Shown here: positions 9,006 to 17,033 of the stretch, in pieces | How positions within the stretch are numbered: position 1 is the first letter of the stretch | How the letters are laid out: each line of letters opens with the position of its first letter | From: JACJYC01 sp964558465 | GTDB lineage: Bacteria > Bacteroidota > Bacteroidia > Chitinophagales > Saprospiraceae | Direction: 5' to 3' | Assembly: GCA_964558465.1 (NCBI GenBank) | Contig: CAZLEF010000064.1 | Span: 1-40,599, forward strand | Length of the DNA: 40,599 nucleotides | Made by a program: the position numbers and the translations under genes | The notes under the pieces: generated by a model | Database searches by the model: none | Told to the model about the DNA's origin: nothing | The model's input: the letters and a program-made list of their open reading frames with translations, nothing else

Positions 9006-9609
9006 TCAGGAAGCTGCGGATGCTGCGGTGCGGGAACTGTCCGGGACAGGTTCCGGAAAAATCATCGGTATTGCCGCAGATACCCGCGATTTTGACGCCA
9101 TGAAAAGCGCGGTGGCTCAAACCCTGAAGGCTTTAGGCCGCCTCGACGTGCTGGTCGCCAATGCAGGCGTCGGCCATTTCGCCGCGATTACGGAAATGAC
9201 GGCGGAGCAGTGGCATGAAACCATCGACACCAATCTTACCGGCGTGTTTTACAGCCTCAAGGCGGCCCTCGACGCGCTTATCAAATCCCAGGGGTATTTC
9301 ATCAGCATCGCCAGCCTGGCGGGTACCAATTTTTTTGCCACCGCTGCGGCGTACAACGCCAGCAAATTTGGTCTGGTGGGTTTCACCCAGGCGGTCATGC
9401 TCGACCTGCGGGATGCCGGCGTCAAGTGCTCCACCATTATGCCGGGTTCTGTCGCTTCCCATTTCAACAACCACGAACCCAATGCCGGCGACGCCTGGAA
9501 GATCCAACCGGAAGACCTGGGGCAGATGGTGGTGGATTTGCTCCGGATGAACCCGCGCACCCTGCCGAGTAAAATCGAGGTAAGGCCTAGCCGGGTACCG
9601 AAAAAGTGA
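9006..9609 (+). pseudogene. 5'-truncated second copy of the SDR gene
   Basis: Bases 9006-9609 repeat 6994-7597 without indels. I count 8 substitutions in 604 bases; all 8 are synonymous, and the stretch matching 7049-7518 (470 bases) is identical. The copy lacks residues 1-39, including the whole GGSKGIG cofactor motif, so as it stands it cannot be a working SDR. The frame is open upstream to a TTG at 8968, and a TACCTTCG promoter-like motif sits at about 8972, but the added residues are not SDR-like. It is either a displaced original 3' end or a fresh segmental duplicate. Confidence 0.85.
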
Positions 9610-9675
9610 TAGAGGATTAAGATTGTAGACGCTAAGGAAAAAATGAGCCATCCCGAATTTTTTGCTCCCGACATC

Positions 9676-9736
9676 AAAAATCATCATTCATCGATCATCA
9701 ATCATCAATCTTGTTTTTTATTGATGATTGATGATC
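9676..9736. repeat. 7-nt ATCATCA array with perfect 17-bp inverted repeat
   Basis: Units of the type ATCATCA run from 9676. GATCATCAATCATCAAT (9693-9709) is the exact reverse complement of 9720-9736, with a 10-nt T-rich loop. It lies between the truncated SDR copy and the permease gene and is placed to terminate upstream transcription. It belongs to the same style of element as the arrays at 6693, 13461 and 14491 but has its own unit. Confidence 0.85.
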
Positions 9737-9857
9737 AAATGACCGCGCTGCAGCATAACTTTATTTGGTACGTTTGACAGATTTGGCCAAACGACCCAAA
9801 GGAAAAGCATTCCAACAAACTACAAACAACCCCTATCTTACCCCCAAAACCCACCGC

Positions 9858-11345
9858 ATGTCCACATCCAACCCGCCCGGGCTTTCCCGGAAACTTGGCT
9901 TGTCAGGCCTGGCCGCTACGGGCATCTGCTCTATGCTGGGGGCGTCGATTTATATCGTGCCCTTTATGATCCAGCGCAATGTGCCGGGCATCGGCCCGTA
10001 CGTATTGCCGGCTTTTATGTTTGCGGCGATACCTGCTGTATTGGCCGCGCTGGCCTACGCCATGTTGTCGTCGGCCATGCCGCGCGCGGGAGGGAGTTAT
10101 ATTTTTGCTTCCCGTGGGTTGCATCCTTATCTGGGGTTTGTGGCCAGTTTTGCGCAATGGTTTGGTTTGTCAATCGCCATCGGGGTGATATCCTATGTAT
10201 TGCCCACTTTTTTTCGCGATATTGCCGCCACGTTGGGTTGGCAGGACGTCGCGGCCGCGCTGGACGCCGGGTGGGGCCGTGTGGCCTTCGCCCTGGCGCT
10301 TTTATGGGGATTTACCGGCGTCAATATGCGGGGCCTTTCCTTTTACGAGCGTACCTTGATCCCGCTGATGATCCTGATGTTTGCCCTGGGGTTAATTGTG
10401 ATTATTGCCGGGTTTTCTCTGGATCATCACGACTTTACCCGGGGATTGCCGGCGATGGAAGGCCGAAACCTGGATATCGCTTCGGCAGCCGTTTTTAACA
10501 TCGATACGTTCCTGGCTGCGGCGGCCGTTTTATTTTCCGGTTTTATCGGGTTTGACGCTGTGGCGCAGGCCGGCGGCGAGGCTAAAAACCCGGAAAAACT
10601 GCTGCCCCGGGCCATTTTGCTGGCCATTCTGGCGGTTGGGACTTTTTATTTTTTATTTACCTCTGCGGTTTACCACGCTGTACCCTGGCAATATGTGGCG
10701 GAAGCGGCTGCGCAAGGTGATATCAGCGCGCCGGGTTTGTTTCGGTTTTTGCTACCCCCGTTCTGGACCATCCTGATCATGACGGGGGCTGCTGTAGCCT
10801 TGCTCAACGACCTCCCGGCCATGTTGTTATCCGTTTCCAGGTTAGTGTTTGCCTGGTCGGCCGACGGCGTTTTCCCCAAAAGGATGGCCGCTGTGCATTC
10901 AGGTTCCCGGACCCCCCGTCGCGCACTGGTCTTTAGCGCGTCGATGGCAACGACGGGCATTCTGGGCAGCCATTTTGCCGGCGATTTTTTTCTGGGCGTG
11001 GATATTATGGTGACCAGCATGTTGGTCAATTTTTTGTTGATGTGCCTGACGGTATGGACCCTGCCCGCCATCAACCCGGCGTTGGCCAATGGGATGGGCG
11101 TAATCCGCAATCGGAGTCTGCAACGGCTCCTGGCGGCCCTGGGCATCGTATTTTTGACGGGTTTCCTGCTGATCCATGTCTGGAAAGACCTCCGGAACCC
11201 GGCCCAGGCCTGGTATTTCCACGCTACCCCGGTCTGGTTGTTGGTGATGACCCTCGGATCGGGTATTTATTTTTGGAAGATTCGGGCCCTGAAAAAAAAG
11301 GGAACGGATATTGCGGCTGGTTTCAAACAATTGCCAGAAGGATAA
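9858..11345 (+). CDS. APC-superfamily amino acid permease
   Basis: A 495-residue inner-membrane transporter with about 12 hydrophobic segments. The first (LSGLAATGICSMLGASIYIV) carries the glycine-containing helix-1 motif typical of amino acid/polyamine/organocation permeases, and AMPRAGGSY and GFDAVAQAGGEAKNP are family-type motifs. The substrate is probably an amino acid or amine but cannot be told from sequence. ATG 9858 (MSTSNPPGLSRKLG) is chosen because the upstream part of the frame is not membrane protein-like. The next gene begins 5 bases after the stop, so permease and AKR-Rid protein form an operon, perhaps uptake and processing of one compound. Confidence 0.92.
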   Translation: MSTSNPPGLSRKLGLSGLAATGICSMLGASIYIVPFMIQRNVPGIGPYVLPAFMFAAIPAVLAALAYAMLSSAMPRAGGSYIFASRGLHPYLGFVASFAQWFGLSIAIGVISYVLPTFFRDIAATLGWQDVAAALDAGWGRVAFALALLWGFTGVNMRGLSFYERTLIPLMILMFALGLIVIIAGFSLDHHDFTRGLPAMEGRNLDIASAAVFNIDTFLAAAAVLFSGFIGFDAVAQAGGEAKNPEKLLPRAILLAILAVGTFYFLFTSAVYHAVPWQYVAEAAAQGDISAPGLFRFLLPPFWTILIMTGAAVALLNDLPAMLLSVSRLVFAWSADGVFPKRMAAVHSGSRTPRRALVFSASMATTGILGSHFAGDFFLGVDIMVTSMLVNFLLMCLTVWTLPAINPALANGMGVIRNRSLQRLLAALGIVFLTGFLLIHVWKDLRNPAQAWYFHATPVWLLVMTLGSGIYFWKIRALKKKGTDIAAGFKQLPEG

Positions 11346-11350
11346 TAAAT

Positions 11351-12796
11351 ATGGAATATTGTGATTTAGCGCCTGGTTTACAGGTTTCCCGGATCATCAC
11401 CGGGTTGTGGCAGGTAGCGGACATGGAGCGTTCAGGACCACTGGACCCGGATATCGCCGCGGAAGGGCTTCGACCCTATATCCGGGCCGGCATGACCACG
11501 TTCGACATGGCCGACCATTATGGATCTGCCGAAATTATTGCAGGTCGCCTGAAAGGGGAGGGCGCCCAGTTACTGACCAAATGGGCGCCACAGCCGGGTA
11601 AAACCCCAGGAAATGCGGCCCGGCAGGCGGTTCAGCGCGCCATGCGACGATTGAATACTGAAAAAATCGACCTGTTGCAGTACCACGCCTGGAACTATGC
11701 CGACCCGGTCTGGCTGGATCATTTGTTTCAATTGAAAGAACTCCGGGCGGAAGGCCTGGTCGCGCATTTGGGCCTCACCAACGTGGATACGGCCCATTTG
11801 CGGATGTTATTGGCGACCGGTATTCCCATCGTTTCCAATCAAATCTGTTACTCCCTGCTGGACCAGCGGGCGCGCGGCCCCATGACCGCTTTGTGTGAGG
11901 AATCCGGGGTGAAAATCCTCGCGTTCGGCGTCCTTGCCGGCGGCTTTTTGACGGAAAAGTGGCTGCACCAACCCGAACCCACCCCGGATCAACTGACTAC
12001 CTGGTCGCAGATGAAATACAAAAGATTCATCGACATAACAGGCGGATGGGCTCCGTTTCAGGAGTTATTGCGAACCCTGGCCGGCATCGCCAAAAAATAC
12101 GGGGTCTCCCTCGCCAATATCGCCACAGGGTATATCCTGCGGCAGCCCGCCGTGGGGGGTGTGATCATCGGCGCCCGGCCGGGGGCGTCCGAGCATATTG
12201 AAGACAACCGCAAGCTGATTTCGCTGGATCTGGACCCGGAAAGTTTATTGGCCATCAACGCGGCCCTGACCGGCCTGGCGCCCATACCCGGCGACTGCGG
12301 CGACGAATACCGCAAACCGCCCTACCTGACCGCCGCCGGCGACCTGAGCCACCATTTTACCAATATGCCGCCGCCGTTTCCGGTCAAGCCGGGAGAAAAC
12401 GGCGTGTTGCAAGCATTCAGCGGCACGGTATGGGAAGAAATCGCCGGGTTTTGCCGCGCCATCCGGAAAGGCGACCAGATCCGGGTATCGGGCACAACGG
12501 CAACCCATGGCCACCGGCTGATCGGCGGCGGAGACCCGGCGGCCCAGGCCTGTTTTGTGCTGGACAAAATTGAAGGGGCCCTGCAATCGCTGGGCGGCAG
12601 ACTGGAAGACGTGGCACGCACCCGGGTTTTTATCCAGCGTTTGGAAGACTGGGAGGCGGTGGCCAGGGTTCATGGCGCGCGTTTCAAAGGCATTCAGCCA
12701 GCCAATACGATGGTTCGGGCCGACCTGATCGGGGAGGGGTATCTGGTGGAAATGGAGGCGGACGCTGTGTTATCCGGGCGGATGGGCCTGGATTAA
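11351..12796 (+). CDS. Aldo/keto reductase fused to a C-terminal Rid (YjgF/YER057c/UK114) domain
   Basis: 481 residues in two domains. Residues 1 to about 325 form an aldo/keto reductase with the catalytic tetrad Asp52, Tyr57, Lys77 and His112 (FDMADHYG, LLTKWAP, LLQYHAW) and family-type SNQICYSLLD and GVIIGARPG motifs. From about 353 to the end is a Rid domain (IRVSGTTATHG, then LEDVARTRVFI and YLVEMEADAVL). In enamine/imine deaminases of the RidA type an Arg follows the P-A of the active-site strand; here the equivalent is Asn (QPANTMVRADLI), so it is not a canonical RidA. ATG 11351 is 5 bases after the permease stop. Reductase activity is likely; the Rid activity is open. Confidence 0.9.
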   Translation: MEYCDLAPGLQVSRIITGLWQVADMERSGPLDPDIAAEGLRPYIRAGMTTFDMADHYGSAEIIAGRLKGEGAQLLTKWAPQPGKTPGNAARQAVQRAMRRLNTEKIDLLQYHAWNYADPVWLDHLFQLKELRAEGLVAHLGLTNVDTAHLRMLLATGIPIVSNQICYSLLDQRARGPMTALCEESGVKILAFGVLAGGFLTEKWLHQPEPTPDQLTTWSQMKYKRFIDITGGWAPFQELLRTLAGIAKKYGVSLANIATGYILRQPAVGGVIIGARPGASEHIEDNRKLISLDLDPESLLAINAALTGLAPIPGDCGDEYRKPPYLTAAGDLSHHFTNMPPPFPVKPGENGVLQAFSGTVWEEIAGFCRAIRKGDQIRVSGTTATHGHRLIGGGDPAAQACFVLDKIEGALQSLGGRLEDVARTRVFIQRLEDWEAVARVHGARFKGIQPANTMVRADLIGEGYLVEMEADAVLSGRMGLD

Positions 12797-12857
12797 CCGC
12801 CATAATTATCCGATGCAAGTTCCCAAAACAGAATTTATAAGTCCCTCATTTTTTACC

Positions 12858-12866
12858 TACCTTCGG
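12858..12866 (+). promoter_or_regulatory. Bacteroidota-type -7 motif TACCTTCGG
   Basis: TACCTTCGG fits the TAnnTTTG-class -7 element with one change and lies 38 bases before the ATG of the PPOX-family gene. No convincing -33 TTTG was found at the usual distance. Confidence 0.4.
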
Positions 12867-12903
12867 CTTTCAAACCGGACGACCCGGTCAATCGATCATC
12901 ATC

Positions 12904-13458
12904 ATGGGCAAATTTTCCAACTCCATCCAACCCCACCACCGGGAATTCATCGAAAAACAGCGGATGTTTTTTGTGGCGACCGCTCCGCTTAACCCCGGGG
13001 GGCGCATCAATCTGTCACCGAAAGGACTGGACAGCTTCCGGGTATTGTCCGACGGCAGGGTGGGGTATATGGACCTCATCAGCAGCGGCAACGAAACCTC
13101 GGCCCATACCCTGGAGAATGGCCGGATCACGTTCATGTTCTGCTCTTTTGAAGGTCCGCCTAATATCCTGCGGTTGTATGGAAAAGGCAAGGCGGTTTTG
13201 CCCGGCACAGACGATTGGGAAAGTTATTCGCCGCATTTTACCTTGTACCCCAGCACCCGGCAGCTTATCCTGGCGGATATCGACCTTGTGCAAACCTCCT
13301 GCGGTTTTGGCGTACCTTTGTACGAATACGCCGGCGAACGCAGTATCCATTTCGAATGGGCAGAGAAAAAAGGACCGGAAGGATTGGCGCAGTATATGCA
13401 GGAGAAAAACCTCGTCAGTCTGGATGGGTTGCCTACCGATTTTGCGATAAAGGGTTAA
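12904..13458 (+). CDS. Pyridoxamine 5'-phosphate oxidase (PPOX) fold family protein
   Basis: 184 residues, cytoplasmic. The segment MFFVATAPLNPGGRINLSPK followed by IRVL-type strands and GRITFMFCSFEGPPNILRLY is characteristic of the flavin- or haem-binding split-barrel PPOX family, here of the group annotated only as pyridoxamine 5'-phosphate oxidase family. Bona fide PNPOx activity is unlikely because the protein lacks the C-terminal PNPOx dimerisation domain. The start at 12904 lies just after the TACCTTCGG motif. It has a hairpin array immediately downstream, so it is probably monocistronic. Confidence 0.85.
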   Translation: MGKFSNSIQPHHREFIEKQRMFFVATAPLNPGGRINLSPKGLDSFRVLSDGRVGYMDLISSGNETSAHTLENGRITFMFCSFEGPPNILRLYGKGKAVLPGTDDWESYSPHFTLYPSTRQLILADIDLVQTSCGFGVPLYEYAGERSIHFEWAEKKGPEGLAQYMQEKNLVSLDGLPTDFAIKG

Positions 13459-13460
13459 AA

Positions 13461-13550
13461 GTTGTTTATAGTTGTTCATGATGGTTTATTATCGCTTTGC
13501 CCGCCGAAGCGATAATAAACCATCATGAACAACAACAAACCATAATAAAC
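13461..13550. repeat. 10-nt unit array with perfect 27-bp hairpin
   Basis: Ten-nt units (GTTTATAGTT, GTTCATGATG, GTTTATTATC) form an arm at 13471-13497 that is perfectly complementary to 13507-13533, with a 9-nt GC-rich loop (TGCCCGCCG). Further degenerate units extend both sides. It sits 12 bases after the PPOX gene stop and before the NHL gene, and is a strong candidate intrinsic terminator. Its unit is close to those at 6693 and 14491. Confidence 0.9.
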
Positions 13551-13570
13551 TACACAAACAATAACTTTAT

Positions 13571-14485
13571 ATGCGTCTACCCAACTTCGCCTTCGCCCTA
13601 CTGTTCATCGCGGTGCCGGCCCTGTTGAACAGCCAGCAACAGGGCAAACTGACCGTTGATCCCGGCTTCATCAAAACCGCGCCCGACGGCAACCTCATTA
13701 CCCCAACCGGTGTGGCCATCAACCGGGAAGGGCATATATTTATTACCAACGCAGGGCCGAAGAAGTTACAGGAATTTGATCAGGACGGGAAATACGTCCG
13801 TTCCATCCTCGACGGCATTCTGATCAAACCTCATGGTGTCCGCGTGGATCCGGAAGGGTTCATCTGGGTCACCGACCTCGAACTGCACGTCGTTTTGAAA
13901 GTGCATCCCTCGGGCCAGATCGTTATGGTGTTAGGGCAACTGGCCGTCGCGGGCGAACTCGACCCCAACCGCAAAACGGTAATGTTCAACAAACCCGCCG
14001 ATATTGCCTTCGACGCCGACGGGAATATCTACGTGGCCGACGGTTACGGCAATTCCCGCATGGTCAAACTGGACAAAAACGGCAATTTCATCAAGGCCTG
14101 GGGCGTCAAAGGGCCCGAAAACGGCAATTTTGACAACCCCCACAACGTCGTCATCGACAAAGACCGGCGGCTTTACGTGGCCGACCGGAACAACAAACGC
14201 ATCCAGATCTTTGACCTCGACGGCAATTTCCTCGATGCCTGGACCCACCTCGGCACACCCTGGGGGCTGGCCCTCGGCGCCGACGACCTGATCTATCTCT
14301 CGGACGGCAATAACGAAAAAATCCTGATCCTGGATACCAAGGGCAAAATCCTGGTCGAATACACCAATTCCGGGCAAACATCCGGGGCCATGCGGGCCGC
14401 CCACGGTATCGCTGCCGACCGGCAGGGGCATATTTATGTCACGGAGGTGATGAACTGGCGGGTGGAGCGGTTTTTGAGACGGTGA
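13571..14485 (+). CDS. Secreted NHL-repeat beta-propeller protein
   Basis: 304 residues. The N-terminus MRLPNFAFALLFIAVPALLNSQ is a signal peptide, so the protein is exported. The rest consists of NHL repeats, visible as recurring segments such as PTGVAINREGHIFIT, PADIAFDADGNIYVADGYGN and PHNVVIDKDRRLYVADRNNKRI, and forms a six-bladed propeller. Related proteins include peptidyl-alpha-hydroxyglycine lyase-like and purely binding propellers; no catalytic assignment can be made. The gene is bracketed on both sides by 10-nt unit hairpin arrays, so it is probably a single transcription unit. Confidence 0.88.
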   Translation: MRLPNFAFALLFIAVPALLNSQQQGKLTVDPGFIKTAPDGNLITPTGVAINREGHIFITNAGPKKLQEFDQDGKYVRSILDGILIKPHGVRVDPEGFIWVTDLELHVVLKVHPSGQIVMVLGQLAVAGELDPNRKTVMFNKPADIAFDADGNIYVADGYGNSRMVKLDKNGNFIKAWGVKGPENGNFDNPHNVVIDKDRRLYVADRNNKRIQIFDLDGNFLDAWTHLGTPWGLALGADDLIYLSDGNNEKILILDTKGKILVEYTNSGQTSGAMRAAHGIAADRQGHIYVTEVMNWRVERFLRR

Positions 14486-14490
14486 TTTTT

Positions 14491-14613
14491 GTTCATGGTC
14501 GTTTGTTGTTGTTCATGGTTGTTTATTGTCGTTCATCATTGTTGGGGTAACGCCGGCATAACGATCATGAACAATAATGAACCACCATAAACTATCATAA
14601 ACCACCATCAACC
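14491..14613. repeat. 10-nt unit array in large inverted arms
   Basis: Five head-to-tail 10-nt units (GTTCATGGTC, GTTTGTTGTT, GTTCATGGTT, GTTTATTGTC, GTTCATCATT; 14491-14540) are followed by a GC-rich centre and then units in reverse complement (ATGAACAATA, ATGAACCACC, ATAAACTATC, ATAAACCACC). The array starts 5 bases after the NHL gene stop and can fold as a long imperfect hairpin. Confidence 0.9.
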
Positions 14614-14670
14614 AATTCAAACCCCGCACAGTTGAATATAAATTTACCGCTTTAAAACCAAGTTATAAAA

Positions 14671-16662
14671 ATGCAAATACCCATTCTTCAGGAGTTAGCC
14701 ATTTTATTAGGCCTTGCCGTAGTGGTTTTACTCCTGTTTCAACGGTTTAAAATTCCGACGATTATTGGCTTCCTGGTCACCGGCATGATCGCCGGGCCGT
14801 ATGGTTTGGAGTTGGTGCACGGCAGTCATGACGTGGAGATCATGGCAGAAATCGGCGTAATCCTGCTCCTGTTCATCATCGGCATGGAGTTTTCCCTTAA
14901 AACCCTTCAAAATATCAAATATGCGGTCCTCATCGGGGGCGCCATCCAGGTGGGATTAACGATCGGCATCACCGCCCTGGTGTTTCATTTTCTGGATTTT
15001 TCCTGGGCAGAGTCCGTTTTTGCCGGGTTTATGTTTTCGCTGAGCAGCACGGCCATCGTGATGAAAGTGTTGCAGGAACGGGGAGAAGTGCACAGCCCGC
15101 ATGGCAAAATTGCGCTGGCAATCCTGATCTTTCAGGATATTATTGTGGTGCCCATGATGTTGATGGCCCCGCTGATGTCGGGCAAATCTGAAAATGTCGG
15201 AGCCGCTTTAGGGATTCTTCTGCTTAAGGCGGCAGGCGTGATCGCCGTCATTCTTCTGGGGGCCCGCTATGTGGCGCCAAAACTCCTGTATCAGGTGGCC
15301 AAAACCAAAAACAAGGAATTGTTCCTGATGACGATCCTGGTGATCTGTTTTGCCACTGCGTTTCTCACTTCTTACGCGGGATTGTCGCTGGCCCTGGGCG
15401 CGTTTATTGCGGGGTTGGTCATTTCCGAGTCGGAATACAGCCACCAGGCCACCGGCAATATCCTTCCGTTCCGGGAAGTATTTTCCAGCATATTTTTTAT
15501 CTCGATCGGGATGCTGCTCGACCTGAATTTTTTGGTCCTGAATATCTTGCCGATCCTCGGGTTTACGGCGATTGTCCTGATCCTGAAATTTGCAGTGGCC
15601 TCAGTGGCGGGGCTGGTGCTGAAATATCCGCCCAGGGTAGCCTATCAGGCGGGTATTGCCCTGTTCCAGGTGGGCGAATTTGCTTTTATCCTTTCCCGGG
15701 TAGGTTTGGAGAACGGGCTGATCACGGCGGATGTCAACCAATACTTTCTCGCGATTTCTATCATTTCAATGGCTGTTACACCATTTGTATTGCCGAAGGC
15801 CGAAGTTGTGGTCTGCCGGCTGCTCAACCTGCCCCTTTCTCAACGTCTGAATGCGATGGGATTGAAGGCCAATCCCCATACCCAGGAAGCGGATGCCCGG
15901 GAAATGAAGGACCACCTTGTGATCATCGGTTACGGTATCAACGGCCGCAATGTTGCACGGGCAGCCCGTTACGCCAATATTCCCTATATCATTTTGGAGC
16001 TCAACGCCGAGACGGTCCGGCAGGAACGCGCCAACGGGGAACCCATCGTGTTTGGCGACGCTGTCAATGAGGTGATCCTGGAGCACGTCAACATTCACAA
16101 GGCACGGGTAGCGGTCGTTGCCATTTCCGATCCTGTGGCCACCAAAGCGATCATCAAAAACATTAGAAGATTTTCCCAGACTATTCATTTGATCATTCGC
16201 ACCCGCTCCATTCGTGAAATTACGGACCATATCAACCTCGGCGCCGACGAGGTAATCCCCGAAGAATTTGAAACCAGCATCGAGATCTTCAGCAGGGTCT
16301 TGTTCCGATATCTGGTTCCGGAAGAGGATATTGCAGGGATCACTCATGAGATCCGTTCAGACAACTATGAGCTGTTTTGTGCGGATAGAGTCAATGTTAA
16401 CCGTAGGTTGCCGTCTCCTTTGGCGCCGTTGAATGTGGCCACGCTTCGGGTTTCACGCGACCGTGGGAAAGTTCTGGGCAGAAGCCTGGCCGAAAGCCAG
16501 GTCCGAAACAAATACAATGTACAGGTCATCGGCATCCAAAGAGAAGGGGATTACCTGGAGACGGTCACGCCGGAAACCAAAATTGAAATGGAAGATCTGC
16601 TCTATGTGACCGGCAAAACGGAGGATATCCGGGAGTTTGAACAGGAGGTTTGTGGGAAGTAA
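14671..16662 (+). CDS. KefB-type monovalent cation:proton antiporter
   Basis: 663 residues. Residues 1 to about 390 carry 12-13 hydrophobic segments of the CPA2 Na+/H+ exchanger domain (for example VGVILLLFIIGMEFSLKTL type sequence and LALGAFIAGLVISES). A cytoplasmic TrkA-N/RCK domain starts near residue 414 with the nucleotide-binding G420-Y-G-I-N-G425 motif, and a TrkA-C domain covers about 575-660. The protein is expected to exchange K+ or Na+ for H+ at the inner membrane under nucleotide or redox control. ATG 14671 gives a membrane helix directly at the N-terminus. The DUF202 gene follows on the same strand. Confidence 0.93.
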   Translation: MQIPILQELAILLGLAVVVLLLFQRFKIPTIIGFLVTGMIAGPYGLELVHGSHDVEIMAEIGVILLLFIIGMEFSLKTLQNIKYAVLIGGAIQVGLTIGITALVFHFLDFSWAESVFAGFMFSLSSTAIVMKVLQERGEVHSPHGKIALAILIFQDIIVVPMMLMAPLMSGKSENVGAALGILLLKAAGVIAVILLGARYVAPKLLYQVAKTKNKELFLMTILVICFATAFLTSYAGLSLALGAFIAGLVISESEYSHQATGNILPFREVFSSIFFISIGMLLDLNFLVLNILPILGFTAIVLILKFAVASVAGLVLKYPPRVAYQAGIALFQVGEFAFILSRVGLENGLITADVNQYFLAISIISMAVTPFVLPKAEVVVCRLLNLPLSQRLNAMGLKANPHTQEADAREMKDHLVIIGYGINGRNVARAARYANIPYIILELNAETVRQERANGEPIVFGDAVNEVILEHVNIHKARVAVVAISDPVATKAIIKNIRRFSQTIHLIIRTRSIREITDHINLGADEVIPEEFETSIEIFSRVLFRYLVPEEDIAGITHEIRSDNYELFCADRVNVNRRLPSPLAPLNVATLRVSRDRGKVLGRSLAESQVRNKYNVQVIGIQREGDYLETVTPETKIEMEDLLYVTGKTEDIREFEQEVCGK

Positions 16663-16670
16663 CCGTATCC

Positions 16671-16686
16671 GCCAAATTTATTTGGC
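16671..16686. other. Short hairpin after antiporter gene; spacer 16663-16769 otherwise empty
   Basis: GCCAAA/TTTGGC with a 4-nt loop lies 8 bases after the stop of the antiporter gene. It is too weak and lacks a clear U-tract, so terminator function is uncertain. The rest of the 107-base spacer has only a GAGCAAAGCGAGTGAGGGTGAG-like purine-rich segment. Confidence 0.3.
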
Positions 16687-16769
16687 AGGATCCCTCTAAC
16701 ACCAAACGAGCAAAGCGAGTGAGGGTGAGCGTACTCCATCGGCGGGTGAGCGGTGAAAATTGAAATAAA

Positions 16770-17033
16770 ATGGAAAAAGAAGACGAATTGATTGTTCGCG
16801 ACTGGCTGGCGATCGAACGCACCAAACTGGCCAACGAACGCACTTTCCTGGCTTATTTCAGAACGGCGATCGTTTTATTCGGCGCCGGAATGGGGATCAT
16901 TAAAGTTGAACTATTTGCGGAATTGGAAATTTTTGGATATGTTCTGGCCATCTCTTCTCCTGTTATTCTGACTATCGGGGTAGTACGGCTGTTTTATGTG
17001 AAAAAAATAATCAGGAAGCATTACGGGAAATAA
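16770..17033 (+). CDS. DUF202 (YidH-like) small membrane protein
   Basis: 87 residues. The start of the domain, RDWLAIERTKLANERTFLAY, is the signature of DUF202 membrane proteins. Two hydrophobic segments follow (AIVLFGAGMGIIKV and VLAISSPVILTIGVVRLFYV), then a basic tail. Function is unknown for the family. The 3' end overlaps the convergent fumarylacetoacetase gene by 23 bases (17011-17033), which leaves no room for a terminator between them. Confidence 0.9.
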   Translation: MEKEDELIVRDWLAIERTKLANERTFLAYFRTAIVLFGAGMGIIKVELFAELEIFGYVLAISSPVILTIGVVRLFYVKKIIRKHYGK

